Shown here: piece by piece, positions 54,359 to 62,967 of the stretch | Numbering within the stretch: position 1 is the first letter of the stretch | Layout of the letters: every line of letters starts with the position of its first letter | Origin: Sandaracinus sp. | GTDB taxonomy: Bacteria > Myxococcota_A > Polyangia > Polyangiales > Houyiibacteriaceae | Assembly (NCBI GenBank): GCA_002699025.1 | Contig: PABA01000060.1 | Coordinates: 47,039 to 111,038, forward strand | Reading direction: 5' to 3' | Length of the DNA: 64,000 nucleotides | The notes under the pieces: generated by a model | The model's input: only the letters and a program-made list of their open reading frames with translations | What the model was told of the DNA's origin: nothing | The model's database searches: none | Translations under genes and position numbers: made by a program

Positions 54359-55318
54359 GTGCAGGCGCTCCAGCAGTTCGCCGAGACCGTCCTGGTCCCC
54401 ACCCAGCTGCTGCTGGCCATGTTCGGCATGGGCGCCACCCTCGCGGTGAAGGACTTCGCCCTCGTCCTGAAGGATCCGCTCGGCCTCGGCCTCGGCCTAG
54501 CGCTCCAGCTCCTCTACGTGCCCGCCCTCGCCGTCGGCTTCGCGACCGCCTTCGGCCTCGGCCCCGGCTGGTCCGTCGGCCTGGTGCTCGTCGCGGCGGT
54601 CCCCGGCGGCGCCACGAGCAACCTCCTCACCTTCCTGGGCCGCGGCAACGTCCCGCTCTCCATCGCCGTCACCATCAGCTCGACGCTCGCCTGCGCGCTC
54701 ACCGTGCCGCTGCTCCTCCGCCTCCTCGCGGCGTCGCACCTCCCGGCCGACTTCGACTTCCCGACGGCGCGCATCTTCCGCGACGTCGGCCTCTACCTCT
54801 TCCTCCCGCTCGCCGTGGGCATGGTCGCCTACCGGGCGTCGCCCGAGCGGGCGCGCAAGGCCTCCGACTGGGCCATCAAGCTCAGCGTCGTCGTGGTGCT
54901 GGTGATCGCCGCGAGCTCGCTCGGGAGCGGACGCATCAAGCCGCTCGAGTACGGCCTGCTGCCGCCGGCGATGATCGTGCTCTTCGTCGTCACGCTCACG
55001 CTCTTCACGCCGCACCTCTGCCGGCTCGTCGGCCGGAGCGACGCGGACGCGGTCGCGCTCTCCATCGAGGTGGTCGTGCGGAACGTCGCCATCGGCCTGC
55101 TCCTGGTGCGCTTCTTCTTCCCCGGCGAGCCCGAGCAGGGGCAGGTGCTCTTCGTCTGCCTCTTCTACGCGGGGCTCTCGACGCCGGTGGCGCTGCCGCT
55201 CCTCTTCCGGCACCGCATGGGCAAGAGCCCGGCGCTCGGTCGGGGCCAGGCCGACGCGCCGCCGCGGGTGCACGGCGAGCCCGCGCCCGGCGAGACCGCG
55301 ATCGGCGAGCGCGAGTAG
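54359..55318 (+). CDS. Bile acid:sodium symporter family (SBF/BASS) transporter
   Basis: 319 aa from GTG at 54359. Nine to ten TM helices with LVAAVPGGATSNLLTFLGRGN, the SBF signature near the sodium site, and FYAGLSTPVALPLLF near the end. The C-terminal ~30 residues are hydrophilic. BASS proteins import organic anions with Na+; substrate here unknown. Divergent from the two-component genes. Confidence 0.88.
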   Translation: MQALQQFAETVLVPTQLLLAMFGMGATLAVKDFALVLKDPLGLGLGLALQLLYVPALAVGFATAFGLGPGWSVGLVLVAAVPGGATSNLLTFLGRGNVPLSIAVTISSTLACALTVPLLLRLLAASHLPADFDFPTARIFRDVGLYLFLPLAVGMVAYRASPERARKASDWAIKLSVVVVLVIAASSLGSGRIKPLEYGLLPPAMIVLFVVTLTLFTPHLCRLVGRSDADAVALSIEVVVRNVAIGLLLVRFFFPGEPEQGQVLFVCLFYAGLSTPVALPLLFRHRMGKSPALGRGQADAPPRVHGEPAPGETAIGERE

Positions 55319-55334
55319 GTCGGACACGGCGGCG

Positions 55335-55394
55335 TGGACACCGGCGAGCCGGGCTGGACACCGGCGAGCCGGGATGGACACCGGCGAGCCGGAG
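55335..55394. repeat. 20-bp tandem repeat, 3 copies
   Basis: Three copies of TGGACACCGGCGAGCCGGG plus one base, 17 bp after the SBF stop. Another post-stop minisatellite. Confidence 0.9.
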
Positions 55395-55458
55395 CAGCGC
55401 TCTCGAGTCGGATCGGCACCATCGAATCGAGGGGACGCCGTCGAGTAGCATCGGCGCC

Positions 55459-56589
55459 GTGCATCCCCCCGAGCGACCGATCTTCGAGGCCTTCCCCGCA
55501 CTCCGCGGCCGGCTCCCCTGGGTCGCGCTCGGGGAGTGGCCGACGCCCGTCCAGCCGCTCGCGCCGGCCCTCCGCGCCATCGCGCCGCACGCCGAGGCCT
55601 GGGTCAAGCGTGACGACCTCTCCTCGCCGGTCTACGGCGGCAACAAGGTGCGGACCCTCGAGGTGCTCTTCGCCGAGGCGCTGGAGGCGGGCGCGCGGCG
55701 CGTCTGGTCGACGGGCGCCTTCGGCACCAACCACGGCACGGCCGCCCTCCTCCACGCGCCGCGGGTCGGTCTCCGCGCCGGGCTCGTGCTCTTCCCGCAG
55801 CCGCGCTCGGCCTGCGCCGCCGAGAACCTCCGCGTGATGCTCGCCGCCGAGGACGCCGAGGTGCAGCTCCTGCCGCACTGGTCCGCCCTCCCCGGCGCCA
55901 TGGGCTGGGTCCGGCTCCGACGCCGCGCCGAGCGCCCCTTCGTGATGGTCCCGGGCGGGGCGACGCCGCGGGGCGCGCTCGGCTACGTCTCGGCGGCCCT
56001 CGAGCTCGCCTTGCAGGTCGCCGAGGGCGCGCTCCCGGCGCCGCGGAAGCTCTTCCTCGGCGTGGGCTCGACCTGCACGACGGCCGGGCTGCTGCTCGGG
56101 CTGCGCCTGGCGGCGCGTCGCGGCATCGGCTTCCTCGCGCCGCCGGAGGTGGTGGCCGTGCGGGTCACGCCCTGGCCGGTGACGGCGGCCTGGCGCATCG
56201 CGGCGCTGGCGCGGCGGGCGAGCGAGCTGCTCCACCGGTTGAGCGGCGATCCGCGCGCGCTGGTGGACGAGGCGACGCTCCGGGCGGGGCTCCGCGTCGA
56301 CGGCGGCGAGCTCGGGCGCGGCTACGGGCACCCGACGCGACGGGGCCGCGAGGCGATCCGTCGCTTCGGGGCGCTCGAGGGGCTCACGCTCGACACGACC
56401 TACAGCGGGAAGGCGGCGGCGGGCATGCTCCGGGCGCTCCGGGCGGGGCTTCGCGAGCCCGCGCTCTTCTGGAGCACGAAGTCGACGGCGCCCTTGCCCG
56501 CCGTGGGCGACGCGCCGCCGCCACAGGCGCTGGCGCGGGCCTGGCTCGCGGGCGCCCCGCGCCGAGACGCGGCGGGCGCGAGGAGCTGA
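55459..56589 (+). CDS. PLP-dependent enzyme, ACC deaminase/D-cysteine desulfhydrase family
   Basis: 376 aa from GTG at 55459. WVKRDDLSSPVYGGNKVRTLE contains the PLP-binding Lys and the KRDD motif; STGAFGTNHGTA and GVGSTCTTAGLLLGL are the phosphate-binding loops of the tryptophan-synthase-beta-like fold. The family includes ACC deaminase, D-cysteine desulfhydrase and related lyases; substrate cannot be fixed. About 50 residues longer than E. coli DcyD, mostly in the middle and C-terminal part. Confidence 0.85.
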   Translation: MHPPERPIFEAFPALRGRLPWVALGEWPTPVQPLAPALRAIAPHAEAWVKRDDLSSPVYGGNKVRTLEVLFAEALEAGARRVWSTGAFGTNHGTAALLHAPRVGLRAGLVLFPQPRSACAAENLRVMLAAEDAEVQLLPHWSALPGAMGWVRLRRRAERPFVMVPGGATPRGALGYVSAALELALQVAEGALPAPRKLFLGVGSTCTTAGLLLGLRLAARRGIGFLAPPEVVAVRVTPWPVTAAWRIAALARRASELLHRLSGDPRALVDEATLRAGLRVDGGELGRGYGHPTRRGREAIRRFGALEGLTLDTTYSGKAAAGMLRALRAGLREPALFWSTKSTAPLPAVGDAPPPQALARAWLAGAPRRDAAGARS

Positions 56590-56684
56590 AGGGCGAGGGA
56601 GCGCGTCGCGCCCGCGGGGATCACGCGCGACTCGGCCGTCCCCCCGACCTTGACACCGATCCAGCGCCACCGTAGCGAGGAGGG

Positions 56685-57707
56685 GTGTCCGATCAGCTCG
56701 CGTTCGAGTTCGGCGCCCGGCGCTCCGCCGCGGCCGCGCAGCGCGAGCCGGGGCCACGCGGCGAAGGGGCGAGGGGCGCGCGGCCGACGCGTGGGGTCTC
56801 GAGCAGCAGTCCCGCGAGCCGTCGCCCGTCGAGTCCCGTCGAGCCCGGCGACGCCCCGGCGAGCGCGGCTCCGTCGAGCGAGGCGGCGGCAGCCCCTGCC
56901 GCGCCCTGGACGAGCGACCCCTCGCCGAGCGTCTCCGAACGCACGCGCCCGGCCACACGCCCCGCGCTGCCCGAGGCGAAGGACGCCGTGCTCCTCGACG
57001 CGCACCCGGACGTGGACGGCGAGGTGCGGGAGCGCTCGCGCCGGCTGACGGGCACGCTCGCGGCGCAGCTCGGCGAGCCGGTCCGGGTCGTGCTCACGGA
57101 CAACCGCCGCACCATGGTCTCGGCGCGCCGCAAGACCGGCCGCCTCGAGGTGCGCCTCCACCACATGTTCCTCGAGGCCGACGCGACGCTCCTCGCGGAC
57201 CTCGCCCGCTACCTCCGGCGCCGCGATCGGGTCGCCGGCCGGCGGGTCGACGCCTTCATCGAGGCGAACACGCATCGCATCGCCTCCAAGCGCCGCCGCC
57301 GCACCATCGTGCGGACCCGTGGGGCGCACCACGACCTCGCCGCCATCTTCGACGAGCTCGTGCCGAGCTTCCGCGAGCCCATGGACGGGGTGACGATCAC
57401 CTGGGGTCGGCTCACGCGGCGCAAGCGTCGCCAGCGGAGCCTGCAGCTCGGCATCTACGTGCCGGACGAGAAGCTGATCCGCATCCACCCGGTGCTCGAT
57501 CAGGAGTGGGTCCCGCGCTTCTACGTGGAGTCGGTGGTGCACCACGAGATGCTCCACCACGCGCTGCCGGCGAAGAAGGAGGGCTCGCGCATGCGCTTCC
57601 ACACCGCCGAGTTCCGGCGCCGCGAGCGCGCCTTCCCGCGCTTCGCCGAGGCCGAGCGCTGGGAGAAGAAGCACTTGTCGCTGCTCATCGCCACCCTCCC
57701 GACTTGA
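56685..57707 (+). CDS. SprT/YgjP-like zinc metalloprotease-type protein
   Basis: 340 aa from GTG at 56685 with GAGGAGGGG directly upstream. The N-terminal ~100 residues are Ala/Pro/Ser low complexity. The C-terminal domain (~115-340) contains VVHHEMLHHALP, an HExxH zinc site, and later RMRFHTAEFRRRERAF with a third His, as in SprT/YgjP-like proteases. Cytoplasmic (no signal peptide). Might process DNA-protein crosslinks or act as a minor protease; not assignable further. Confidence 0.78.
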   Translation: MSDQLAFEFGARRSAAAAQREPGPRGEGARGARPTRGVSSSSPASRRPSSPVEPGDAPASAAPSSEAAAAPAAPWTSDPSPSVSERTRPATRPALPEAKDAVLLDAHPDVDGEVRERSRRLTGTLAAQLGEPVRVVLTDNRRTMVSARRKTGRLEVRLHHMFLEADATLLADLARYLRRRDRVAGRRVDAFIEANTHRIASKRRRRTIVRTRGAHHDLAAIFDELVPSFREPMDGVTITWGRLTRRKRRQRSLQLGIYVPDEKLIRIHPVLDQEWVPRFYVESVVHHEMLHHALPAKKEGSRMRFHTAEFRRRERAFPRFAEAERWEKKHLSLLIATLPT

Positions 57708-57719
57708 GCCTCAGAACCC

Positions 57720-57752
57720 GTGCCCCTGCCCCTGCCCCTGCCCCTGCCCGCA
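57720..57752 (+). promoter_or_regulatory. CCCCTG hexamer array after stop (possible rut site)
   Basis: Four to five CCCCTG units beginning 13 bp after the metalloprotease-like gene stop, ending CCCGCAGCC. Nearly identical to 21775-21810. Confidence 0.4.
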
Positions 57753-57966
57753 GCCCCACGGGGTCGGAGCGAGAATCCACGCACGGTCCGGCGCCCCACC
57801 AGCGCATGGTCATGCACACGCTCCGGACGCCAAGCGCCGAAGCGCTACCCGACGCGTTTCGTCACGCCGACGTGCGACCGCCCGGTCCGCCCCGCGGGAC
57901 GGACGCGACGAGACCCGCGGCGCACGCGGCGACGCGGGTCTCGGAGCTCGCGCGACCGGCAGGCAG

Positions 57967-58593
57967 TTACTGCGCCGCGCCCGCCTCGCCGTGGCCGTGG
58001 TGCCCGTGGCAGCCCCAGGCCGGGCGGACGCCGCGGACCGTGAAGGACCAACCGAGCTGGAAGACGACGCCGAGCTCGACGCCCCGGGTGGGCAGCGCCG
58101 CGCCCTGGGCGGGCTGGTAGTCGCGGACCGGAATCGCCATGCGGAAGGCGAGGCCGGCCGGGCCGAAGCGGAGCGTCTTGGCGAGGTGGATGGCGGTGGA
58201 GGCCGCGTAGTCGCCCGCGGTGCGGTGGGCGAGGCCGAGCTGGAGGCCCATCATGCCGTAGCCGGCGCGGAAGCCTGCGGCCGTGCGGTTGGCGCCGTCG
58301 AGCTCGCCCATGCCCTCGGCGAAGAAGCCCCAGTTCCAGCGCCCCTCGTTCGGGAAGACGATGGTCTCGAGGCTGAGGCCGAAGCCGTGCTCCCGATCGC
58401 CCTTGACCATGCTCCACTGGAGGCCCGGCCGGAGCTGGATGGCGCCCTCGGAGGGGTCGCCCTCGGTGGCGAGCTGGGCAGCCGTGGCTGCGTCGGCGCT
58501 CTCCTGAGCGGCGGCGGGAGAAGCGAGGGCCGCCAGAGCGAGGGCGGCGGCGAAGGCGGTGGTCCGGGCAGTCATGGTCGTGGTCACGAGCAT
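57967..58593 (-). CDS. Secreted beta-rich protein with His-rich C-terminus
   Basis: 208 aa from ATG at 58593 (ATG at 58575 is equally in frame). Signal peptide ending SPAAAQ (~30). Mature strands with aromatic ends (RPGLQWSMVKGD, WNWGFFAEGMGEL, MGLQLGLAHRT, GVELGVVFQLGWSF) suggest an outer-membrane or periplasmic barrel. The last ~15 residues (WGCHGHHGHGEAGAAQ) are a His/Cys metal-binding-like tail. No family recognised. Downstream of the kinase gene in the same direction. Confidence 0.65.
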   Translation of the reverse strand: MLVTTTMTARTTAFAAALALAALASPAAAQESADAATAAQLATEGDPSEGAIQLRPGLQWSMVKGDREHGFGLSLETIVFPNEGRWNWGFFAEGMGELDGANRTAAGFRAGYGMMGLQLGLAHRTAGDYAASTAIHLAKTLRFGPAGLAFRMAIPVRDYQPAQGAALPTRGVELGVVFQLGWSFTVRGVRPAWGCHGHHGHGEAGAAQ

Positions 58594-58705
58594 GGTGTCA
58601 GGGCGCGGGGCTGCCAAGGGGGGCGCATCGGGAGGGGTGGGCGGCGTCGGCCGCGTGGGCTGGCGGTCGAGGCCCCCGATGAAGCCGCGAGCCCGCGTGG
58701 GCTGG

Positions 58706-58739
58706 CGGGCATGGGCACGGGCAGGGGCACGGGCAGGGG
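58706..58739 (-). promoter_or_regulatory. C-rich post-stop array on the minus strand (possible rut site)
   Basis: Read in the kinase gene sense, CCCCTGCCCGTGCCCCTG and related units begin ~16 nt after its TAG. Reverse orientation of the arrays at 21775 and 57720, so the orientation follows the upstream gene. Confidence 0.4.
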
Positions 58740-58754
58740 AGCTCGCTTTGCTCG

Positions 58755-61700
58755 CTAGGCCCGGATCGGCCACTCGAGGCCGCGGAGGCTCGGGCGGAGG
58801 CGCGGGATGGCCTGGCGGAGGTCGCCCATGGTCACGCGCTCGGCGGGGTTCCGCCGGATCGAGCGGCGCACGAGCTCCGCGACGCCCTGCGTCCGCGGAT
58901 CGGTCGTCAGCCGGCCGATGGCGGTGGGCAAGCCGTCGTGCTGGAGGTGCGCCGTGATCGTCGCGATGTCGTTGCTCTCCTCGAAGAGCGTCTCGCCCGT
59001 GAGCAGCTCGTAGGCGAGGCAGCCGAAGGCGTAGACGTCGACCGGTCCGGCCGCCGCGCGCCCGCTCTCGTCGTGCCCCCAGACCTCCGGCGCGCCGTAG
59101 TTCGCCGTGCCGCAGCCTGGCCGGAGCTTCCGCCCGGCGAGCCCGAAGTCCACGAGCACCGGCGCCTCGGGCTCGGTCTCGGACGCCAGTCCGTCCGGCT
59201 CCCGCAGGATCACGTTCGAAGGCTTCAGGTCGAGGTGCGCGATGCCCTTCGCGTGCATCGCCTCGAGCCCGGCGGCGACGCCCTCGAGGAGATCCAGCGC
59301 CCGGTCCATGTCGAGGGCGCCGAGCTCGATGACGCGCTCGAGGGTCGGCCCCTGGACGAGCTCCATGACGAGGATCGGCTTCGGTCGCGCGCCCGCGTCG
59401 AAGGTGACGAAGCGCGCGATGTTCCGGTGCTGCGGAAGCGCGAGGAGCGCGCCGGCCTCCTCGCGGAAGAGCTGGAGGAACTCTTCCTCGGAGAGCGTGC
59501 GCGCCGCGCCGCCCGAGTACTCGGGGACCTTCAGCGCGAAGAGCTCGCTCTTCGGATCGTGCCGCGCCTCGGCGCGCCGCGCGACGAAGACCGATCCGAC
59601 GGCGCCGTTGCCGATGGCCTTGGTCACGTAGAAGCCGCCGAGGATGCGGCTCGGCGGGAGCCAGGCCGGGAGCGGCGCCTCCTTCGGCGCGGCGGGGAGG
59701 AAGCTCGAGCGGCTCGTGCGCGGGCCGTCCAGGGGCAGGTGCGCGATGCGCCGGAGCGCGAGCATGGCGACGGCGGCGACGGCCGGCGGGATCTCCTCGG
59801 CGAGCGTCTCCCCGGCGGCCTCGAGCGCCCCGCTCAGCCGCGTCTCCTGGCTGCGCAGCGTGCGCTCGAGGTGCACGTCGAGGTAGCGCACCGCGGGCCC
59901 GGCGGCCGGCTTGTCGCCGCTCACGGGCTCGCCGAGGCGCCGCTTGGCGCCGACGACGAGCTTGGCGAGCTGGTCCACGGCGCCCTCGAGGTTCGCCAGG
60001 GGCGACTCGCCGCCGGACACCTCCACGAGCTCCTTCAGCGAGCTCGCGAGGCCGATGGGCTCGAGCGCCCGGACGAGCTCCAGGAGCCCGGCCCGGAGCG
60101 CCTCGACGCGCGGCGAGGACGCCACCGGGAGCTCGTTGGCGAGCTGGGCGAGCGCGTCCATGGCCTGGCGGACACCGCGGCCGCCGCGGGGCTGGTCCTC
60201 GACGATCTTCGCGAGGCGCGCGTAGGCGCGGAGCGCGGCGTCGAGATCCGGCACCATGGAGGCCTCGGCGAGGACGACGAGGTCCCGGTGGCTGCTCGCG
60301 GCCCGGCCCGCAGCGAGGACCACGTCCGAGACCTCGCAGATCTCCTCGCGCACGAGCGCGTCGCTCGCCCGCGCGGCCCCGGCGCAGATGGCGCGCCGGA
60401 GCGGGTGCTTCGCGTCGTCCCGGACGCGCGCCAGGAGCACCTGGGCCGTCAGCAGGCGGCGTTGCCGGAGGAGCTCGGTCCGGTCGTCGACGCGCGTTCC
60501 GTCGGCGTCGACGAGGTGGAGCATGCTCTGCAGGCGCCGGAGCCGGAGCGTGAAGTGGGAGACCGCCCCGTCCTTGGTGATCGGGTTGCCCTCCTTGATG
60601 ACGAGCCAGTTCGTCAGGCGCTGGAAGAGGTCGCCGAGCGGGCGGACGAGGTCGCCGGGCTCGTCGCCGCGGGCGGCGAGCGTGAGGAGGTTGGCGAGCG
60701 TGTCCGACTCGAGGAGGGCGAGGTCGAGCTCGCGGAGAGCGCGGAAGGCGCGGAGACGCTGGGCCGGGTCGCCCTCGTCCGCGCACTGCTCGAGGACGGC
60801 GACCCGCTGCTCGGCGGCCTCGAGGGCGACCTGGGCGTCGAAGGCGGCCTCGCGCGCGCCCTGGGAGACGAAGGCGTCGAGGGCGCGATCGATGAGGTCG
60901 CGGAGGGTCGGCTCCTCCGGGTCCGGGAGGAGCTCGTCGACGAGGGCCTCTGCCAGCGCCGTCTGCCCGTCGTCCTTGGAGCGCATCTTCGTCATCGCCT
61001 CGCGGAGCTGGGCGTGGGCGCGGCGCGCGGCCCAGTCCCCGAAGCCGTCGCCGGGGCGCTCGCGGCGGAGCGCGACGAGGGACTCGGCCACGTCGAGGCC
61101 ACCGAGGCGGACCAGCTGCTCGAGGAGCTCCTCGACGGCCTCGGGCTCGCTCTCGGCGGCGCGGGGGAGACCGAAGAGGACGGCGGCGGCGATGCCCCGG
61201 TCCTGCTCGTAGATGGGCGAGGCGAAGAGCTGGCGGCAGCGCGCGAGGCCCCACTCGGGGTCGACGGCGATGGTCGCGGCGACCGAGGCGGCGGCGCGGC
61301 GCCACTCGGTGATGCCGAGGGCCGGATCGAGGTGGCGCTCGATCTCCTCGAGGAAGGTCGGGCGGGCGGCGGCGAGGAGGCCGCGGGCGGTGGCGACGTG
61401 GCGCCAGACGAGGGACTCGCGGTCGGCGAGGAGGCGCTCCCAGGCCTGGTGGACGGCCTCCGTCTCGAAGACGCGGACCGAGCTGTCGTCGCCCTCGGCC
61501 CAGCGCTGGGCGGCCTCGCGGGCGGCGCGCTCGAGGAGGCGCGCGGCGAGGCGGCGCGAGGGGAGCGAGCCGGTCGAGGGGATGCTGAGCCACTCGCGGG
61601 AGACCTCCTTGCGGGAGATGAGCGCGAGGGCGAGGCCGTCGGCGCGGGCGCCGCTGCCGATGGGGAGGTCGAGGCTGAGGGCGACGCGGGCGCGGATGGC

Positions 61701-62096
61701 GGCGCCGGAGAGGGCGCGGCGGCTGCCGAGGGCGAGCTGGGTGGCGAGGGCGACGAAGGTGGCGGCGTCGCCGCGGCGGAGGCGCTGGAGGACGCGGCGG
61801 CCGATCTCGCGCTTGGCGTCGCTCTGGGGGAGCGCGGCGGCGAGCTCGTAGAGGGCGGCCGCGGCGGCGGGGGGCGAGAGCCAGGCGACGTCGTCGATGA
61901 GGGCCGTGTCGAGGGCGACCTGGACCGAGGCGAGGAGGCCATCCGGGTCGTAGCCCTCGAGGGGGACCGAGCGACGGTGGTCGCCGACGGCGGCGGCGAG
62001 CGTGGCCATCGACTGACGCCACGCAGCACGCCGCTCGGCCGTGTCTTCGTGCCGATGGAGCTGGGTGAGCCCGTCGAGGTAGTCCCGCTGCCGCAA
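58755..62096 (-). CDS. Ser/Thr protein kinase with large N-terminal helical region
   Basis: 1113 aa from TTG at 62096 (ATG at 62009 is an alternative). Residues ~1-810 are Ala/Arg/Leu-rich helices without TM segments or recognised motifs. The Hanks-type kinase domain follows at ~820-1100: glycine loop IGNGAVGSVF, Lys in FALKVPE, HLDLKPSN (~952) and DFGLAGRKL (~985), CGTANYGAPEVWG, DVYAFGCLAYELLTGE. Bacterial kinases usually have the catalytic domain first; here it is last. Cytoplasmic. The N-terminal part may sense or recruit partners. Confidence 0.92.
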   Translation of the reverse strand: MRQRDYLDGLTQLHRHEDTAERRAAWRQSMATLAAAVGDHRRSVPLEGYDPDGLLASVQVALDTALIDDVAWLSPPAAAAALYELAAALPQSDAKREIGRRVLQRLRRGDAATFVALATQLALGSRRALSGAAIRARVALSLDLPIGSGARADGLALALISRKEVSREWLSIPSTGSLPSRRLAARLLERAAREAAQRWAEGDDSSVRVFETEAVHQAWERLLADRESLVWRHVATARGLLAAARPTFLEEIERHLDPALGITEWRRAAASVAATIAVDPEWGLARCRQLFASPIYEQDRGIAAAVLFGLPRAAESEPEAVEELLEQLVRLGGLDVAESLVALRRERPGDGFGDWAARRAHAQLREAMTKMRSKDDGQTALAEALVDELLPDPEEPTLRDLIDRALDAFVSQGAREAAFDAQVALEAAEQRVAVLEQCADEGDPAQRLRAFRALRELDLALLESDTLANLLTLAARGDEPGDLVRPLGDLFQRLTNWLVIKEGNPITKDGAVSHFTLRLRRLQSMLHLVDADGTRVDDRTELLRQRRLLTAQVLLARVRDDAKHPLRRAICAGAARASDALVREEICEVSDVVLAAGRAASSHRDLVVLAEASMVPDLDAALRAYARLAKIVEDQPRGGRGVRQAMDALAQLANELPVASSPRVEALRAGLLELVRALEPIGLASSLKELVEVSGGESPLANLEGAVDQLAKLVVGAKRRLGEPVSGDKPAAGPAVRYLDVHLERTLRSQETRLSGALEAAGETLAEEIPPAVAAVAMLALRRIAHLPLDGPRTSRSSFLPAAPKEAPLPAWLPPSRILGGFYVTKAIGNGAVGSVFVARRAEARHDPKSELFALKVPEYSGGAARTLSEEEFLQLFREEAGALLALPQHRNIARFVTFDAGARPKPILVMELVQGPTLERVIELGALDMDRALDLLEGVAAGLEAMHAKGIAHLDLKPSNVILREPDGLASETEPEAPVLVDFGLAGRKLRPGCGTANYGAPEVWGHDESGRAAAGPVDVYAFGCLAYELLTGETLFEESNDIATITAHLQHDGLPTAIGRLTTDPRTQGVAELVRRSIRRNPAERVTMGDLRQAIPRLRPSLRGLEWPIRA

Positions 62097-62154
62097 GGCC
62101 CCGCGAGTCTAGACGGTGTCCGCTCGCTTCGCTCGGTATTCTTGGCTTGCCAGC

Positions 62155-62632
62155 GGGCCCGTGGGGCCCTCGGCGCCGCGTGGCCGCGGCGTCACACGGC
62201 GCGGTTCTTCGTCGGGGCGGAGGGGCGGCTCCGTGGGGCCGGGCAACCCGGGCGGAGATGGGAGCGCTCCTCCCGCCGAAGCCGGGGTGCGACGCGCGAC
62301 GGCAACGCTTCGCAGTCGGAGGAGCGTCGCCCGTCTTCCCACGTCCGGCGGCGCTTCGCAGTGAACGGACGGAGAGGCATCACGCGGGGTGCGGCCGTGG
62401 GCCGCTTGGCGCCGCGTGGCCGCGGCGTCACACGGCGCGGTTCTTCGTCGGGGCAGAGGGGCGGCTCCGTGGGGCCGGGCGACCCGGGCGGAGGTGGGAC
62501 CGCTCCCCCGACCCATCCGGGGGCAGCGACGCGCGACGCTGGCGCTTCGCTGTCGGAGGAGCGTCGCCCGTCTTCCCACGTCCGGCGGCGCTTCGCGGTG
62601 AACGGACGGAGGGGCATCACGGGGGTGCGGCT
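62155..62632. repeat. 236-bp tandem duplication
   Basis: Two copies, offset 236 bp, share CGCCGCG-TGGC-CGCGGCG, CCGGG-CCCGG and CGTCCG-CGGACG hairpins and the conserved block GGAGGAGCGTCGCCCGTCTT. Central parts have diverged. Both strands are open through it, but no gene is convincing. It lies between the kinase and the next lipoprotein. Confidence 0.85.
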
Positions 62633-62659
62633 CCGTGGGTGCCCTCGTCGCGGCTGCAC

Positions 62660-62860
62660 GCTCGGGCTGGCGCTCCGCGCTGGAGCTCCGGCGCTGGGGC
62701 TCGGGCTCCCCGCTGCAGCTTGGGCTCCCCGCTGCAGCTAGGGCTCCCCGCTGGAGCTTGGGCTGCACGCTCGGCTCGCGCTCCGCGCTGGCGCTCCGGC
62801 GCTGCAGCTCGGGCTCCCCGCTGAAGCTCGGGCTCCACGCTGAAGCTCGGGCTCGCGCTC
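62660..62860. repeat. Degenerate GCTNNN repeat
   Basis: GCT every 6-7 bases (GGGCTCCCCGCTGCAGCTTG and variants), ending ~108 bp before the plus-strand lipoprotein start. Third member of the family at 6918 and 50590. With the 236-bp duplication it fills the 871-bp gap. Confidence 0.85.
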
Positions 62861-62967
62861 CCTGTTGGAGACGACCCCCGAAGAAGCGCGAAGCACGGCC
62901 CCGAGTCAGCACACCTCAGCCCCCCGCGTTTGCCCACCCGGCCACGCCCCTGGGATCCTCCCCTTCC

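Noticed and set aside
58938..62741. Long plus-strand open frame over the kinase gene
   Set aside because: Antisense to a kinase with complete catalytic motifs; ends in repeat DNA.
62109..62912. Protein genes on either strand across the 236-bp duplication
   Set aside because: Both strands open simultaneously, products are Arg/Pro/Ala repeats without domain features.
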